Origin: DATDCV01 sp036524155
GTDB lineage: Bacteria > Verrucomicrobiota > Verrucomicrobiia > Limisphaerales > UBA8199
Assembly (NCBI GenBank): GCA_036524155.1
Contig: DATDCV010000707.1
Coordinates: 1 to 9,630 of the forward strand
Reading direction: 5' to 3'
Length of the DNA stretch: 9,630 nt
The first letter of the stretch is position 1, and the number at the start of each line of letters is the position of its first letter. A program made the position numbers and the translations under genes. Of this stretch, positions 7,722 to 9,630 are shown in pieces. The notes beneath the pieces are model-generated. The model was not told where the DNA came from. It saw only the letters and a list, made by a program, of their open reading frames with translations, and searched no databases.

Positions 7722-9630
7722 ATGAAGGACGAAAAAATACCCGATGGGTTCGGGGGGCGCGAGATGGCGCCGCCAAGTGGACTCGATCGTTTCCCCGCAC
7801 GGGCCGCAGAAACGCGCGACCGGCCCAGTCCGGCGGCGCTGAGCAAGCCCGGAGGTTCGACCCTGAGAGTCGTTGTCCGAGTGGAGCGCGCGGAGGGTCC
7901 AGGCCAAAGCGTTGCCGCTGGCCACGCTGAACCCGAAGCCACCGCGTTGTCACCCGCCGTGGGTCCGTCTCCCGCGGGGAATGTGAGCGAGCGAGAGCCG
8001 ATGGCGCGGGCGCGCAGTTTTGGCGAGACGATTCCAGCGCGGATGCTGAACGAGTACGTGTATTGTCCGCGGCTGTTTTACTACGAGTTTGTGGAGGGTG
8101 TGTTTGTGGAGAGCGCCGACACAGTGCGGGGCAGCAGTCTGCACCGGCGGGTGGATAGCGGGAGCGGCGGGTTACCGGCAGCCGATTCCAAGGTCCAGAG
8201 CCCCAAGGCCGAGATTGGGTCAAAGGGTGAGGCAGGGGTTGAGAGTGAAGTGATCCATTCGCGGTCGGTGCAGATGGGTTCGGAAGAGTTGGGGGTGAGC
8301 GCGAAGATGGACCTGGTGGAGGCGCGGGCCGTCCTCACACCGGAGGGTCGTAGCGCGAGCGTCCCGCCTGCCGGTAGTGGCGGCGTCTCGCCGCCAAGTT
8401 CAACACGGGGCGAGACGCCCTATGAACCCGCAGGCGGGACGCCTGCGCCACAGGAGCCCGACCTGTTTACTTCCATTGAGGTGTGTCCGGTGGACTACAA
8501 GGCGGGTGCGCCGAGGGAAGGGGAAGATGCGAATGAGCTTTGGGAGACGGACAAGATGCAACTGGGGTTGCAGGTGCTGATTTTGCGTGAAAACGGCTAC
8601 GCGTGCCGTGAGGGTGTGATTTACTACCGGGGCACGAAGCAACGAGTGCGGCTGGAGGTCACCGCGGAGCTGGAGAAGTGGATTCGGGACAAGATCGTCG
8701 AGGCCAGAAGGGTCGCCGCCGGGGCAATTCCGGCGCCGTTGGTGAAGTCCTCCAAGTGCGTGCGTTGCTCACTGGCGCCGGTGTGTTTGCCGGATGAAAC
8801 CCGGATGCTGGCCGGTGCGGAGCAGAGCGGGCAGTGCAGGGAGGAGGATGACAGCTCCAATAAGACAGATGCGGAAGGCGGCGTCATACGGCCGCGGCGG
8901 CTGATGGCGGCACGGGATGATAATCGGCCGCTGTATCTCAACACACAGGGATTTCGCGTGGGCTGCAGCGATGAGGTTTTGCGGGTGAAGGACAAAGAGA
9001 GGGTGGTGGAAGAAGTTCGGCTGCGGGATGTCTCGCACGTGGCGCTGTTTGGGAATATTCAGATTTCCACACAAGCGATCCAGGCGTTATGCGAGCAGGA
9101 GGTGCCGGTCACTTATTTTTCGATGGGCGGCTGGTTTTACGGGATTACGCGAGGACACGAGTTGAAGAATGTGTTTTTGCGGATGGAACAATTCCGTCTG
9201 GCACGGGACGAGGCTACGTGCCTGCGTCTGGCCAGGCAGATCGTGCATGGGAAGATTCGCAACCATCGGACAATGATCATGCGAAACCATCTGGAGCCGC
9301 CGGAGCCAACGGTGGCGAAGCTCAAGCGCGCAGCCGAAGACGCGCTCACGGCAGGTTCGATCGAAGAGCTTCTCGGGATGGAAGGGGCTGCGGCCAGCCA
9401 ATATTTCCAGCAGTTTAGCGGCATGATAAAAGCAGGAGATGAACTCGCAGGCCTGTCTCAGGGTGAGGGAGGGGCTGGGGGAGAAAGCCAGCTCGCGTTC
9501 AACTTCAATTTTGCCCATCGTAACCGTCGGCCGCCAACCGACCCCGTCAATGCGATGCTGTCGTTGGCTTACAGTTTATTGACGAAGGATTGCACGCTGG
9601 CGGCGTTAGCGGTTGGTTTCGATCCGTATA
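7722..9630 (+). CDS. cas4-cas1: Cas4-Cas1 fusion, spacer acquisition nuclease-integrase, 3'-truncated
   Basis: This is the adaptation protein of the I-G locus. Cas4 trims PAM-containing ends of new spacer DNA; Cas1, with Cas2, integrates it. The frame is open from 7611 to the right edge. Residues are counted from ATG 7722. The Cas4 domain starts near residue 104 (IPARMLNEYVYCPRLFYYE) with the first Fe-S cysteine C115, then H141, D197 in KMDLVE, D258-x-K260 in VDYK, and Q280 in MQLGLQVL. Three more Fe-S cysteines follow in C-x2-C-x5-C spacing (346, 349, 355). A hydrophilic linker leads to Cas1 from about residue 403, with catalytic E554 in LLGMEGAAA and the family block NRRPPTDPVNAML. The frame runs off just after VGFDPY, before the expected catalytic His and Asp. 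Oddities are a 93-residue Pro/Ala/Arg-rich N-terminal extension (the conserved part fits a start at 8001), an in-frame palindromic insertion between D197 and D258, and a G-rich stretch in Cas1. CGG is by far the commonest arginine codon. Confidence 0.96.
   Translation, partial: MKDEKIPDGFGGREMAPPSGLDRFPARAAETRDRPSPAALSKPGGSTLRVVVRVERAEGPGQSVAAGHAEPEATALSPAVGPSPAGNVSEREPMARARSFGETIPARMLNEYVYCPRLFYYEFVEGVFVESADTVRGSSLHRRVDSGSGGLPAADSKVQSPKAEIGSKGEAGVESEVIHSRSVQMGSEELGVSAKMDLVEARAVLTPEGRSASVPPAGSGGVSPPSSTRGETPYEPAGGTPAPQEPDLFTSIEVCPVDYKAGAPREGEDANELWETDKMQLGLQVLILRENGYACREGVIYYRGTKQRVRLEVTAELEKWIRDKIVEARRVAAGAIPAPLVKSSKCVRCSLAPVCLPDETRMLAGAEQSGQCREEDDSSNKTDAEGGVIRPRRLMAARDDNRPLYLNTQGFRVGCSDEVLRVKDKERVVEEVRLRDVSHVALFGNIQISTQAIQALCEQEVPVTYFSMGGWFYGITRGHELKNVFLRMEQFRLARDEATCLRLARQIVHGKIRNHRTMIMRNHLEPPEPTVAKLKRAAEDALTAGSIEELLGMEGAAASQYFQQFSGMIKAGDELAGLSQGEGGAGGESQLAFNFNFAHRNRRPPTDPVNAMLSLAYSLLTKDCTLAALAVGFDPY
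8353..8448. repeat. in-frame nested palindromic element inside the Cas4 domain
   Basis: A 96-bp (32-codon) nested inverted repeat. The outer arms 8353-8371 and 8430-8448 pair over 19 positions with one mismatch (8358/8443) and one G-T (8357/8444); the core GCGTCCCGCCTGC (8359-8371) is exactly complementary to 8430-8442. After a partly paired interior bulge, the inner arms 8382-8392 (GGCGTCTCGCC) and 8409-8419 pair perfectly over 11 bp around a 16-nt loop. It translates into a Gly/Pro/Ser-rich segment between Cas4 motifs DLVE and VDYK, which are 60 residues apart; in Cas4 fusions as I recall them the gap is nearer 15-20. The whole insertion may extend beyond the palindrome, roughly 8325-8474. 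It resembles dispersed palindromic repeats that I recall from Verrucomicrobiota genomes; copies elsewhere cannot be shown from this window. Confidence 0.85.
9461..9481 (+). other. putative G-quadruplex motif in the Cas1 coding region
   Basis: Four G runs of 3, 3, 4 and 5 bases (9461-9463, 9467-9469, 9471-9474, 9477-9481) are separated by spacers of 3, 1 and 2 bases, fitting the standard G-quadruplex pattern on the coding strand. It encodes a Gly/Glu-rich loop (about residues 580-587) between the catalytic Glu of Cas1 and the NRRPPTDPVNA block. The motif match is exact; formation in vivo is not shown. Confidence 0.5.

Noticed and set aside
7615..8223. Minus-strand open frame (202 residues) covering the spacer and the cas4-cas1 N-terminus
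   Set aside because: Arg/Ser/Pro-rich with no domain, and it overlaps the conserved Cas4 start; read as a shadow. If 7722-8000 proved non-coding on the + strand it would deserve another look.
8341..8460. Reading the palindrome as a terminator or as a gene-breaking insertion
   Set aside because: The frame continues without stop into conserved Cas4 motifs and there is no T run after the stem, so it is an in-frame insertion.

Overview
The window holds most of one type I-G CRISPR-Cas locus (the class formerly called type I-U). All genes are on the + strand. In order: the 3' part of cas3 (helicase, then a C-terminal HD nuclease), csx17 (the Cas8-like large subunit), csb1 (Cas7), csb2 (a Cas5-Cas6 fusion), and a cas4-cas1 fusion cut off by the right edge. 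There is no CRISPR array, no cas2, no tRNA or rRNA and no insertion sequence in view. cas2 and the array would be expected just past position 9630.

Layout. From the left edge to 7481 the four interference genes are packed as one transcription unit. cas3/csx17 and csx17/csb1 overlap by ATGA (the A of the next ATG is the base before the stop's TGA), and csb1 and csb2 are 2 bp apart. None of these downstream starts has a clear Shine-Dalgarno sequence, so translational coupling is likely. A 240-bp spacer (7482-7721) follows, holding only a small perfect hairpin and a weak ribosome-binding site. The adaptation gene cas4-cas1 then stays open from 7722 to the edge. Expected workings, from the known families: Csb2 processes and caps the crRNA, Csb1 forms the backbone, Csx17 acts as large subunit in target recognition, Cas3 unwinds and degrades the target, and Cas4-Cas1 (with Cas2) selects, trims and integrates new spacers.

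The most unusual feature is inside cas4-cas1. A 96-bp nested palindrome (8353-8448) sits in frame in the Cas4 nuclease domain, between two metal-binding motifs, and lengthens that loop by roughly 40 residues without breaking the frame. The same protein has a long, low-complexity N-terminal extension before the recognisable Cas4 domain, and a G-rich stretch in Cas1 that fits a G-quadruplex pattern. Together these suggest a host genome full of small palindromic repeats that can settle inside genes, comparable in principle to Rickettsia palindromic elements.

Organism. The DNA is GC-rich. The Cas4-Cas1 fusion, the I-G gene set and the style of the palindromic repeat suggest a member of the Planctomycetota-Verrucomicrobiota group, with Verrucomicrobiota my best guess. 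This is inference from recall; nothing here is a taxonomic marker. The system itself is a known class, so I do not claim a new system; the novel-looking part is the repeat insertion in the adaptation nuclease.
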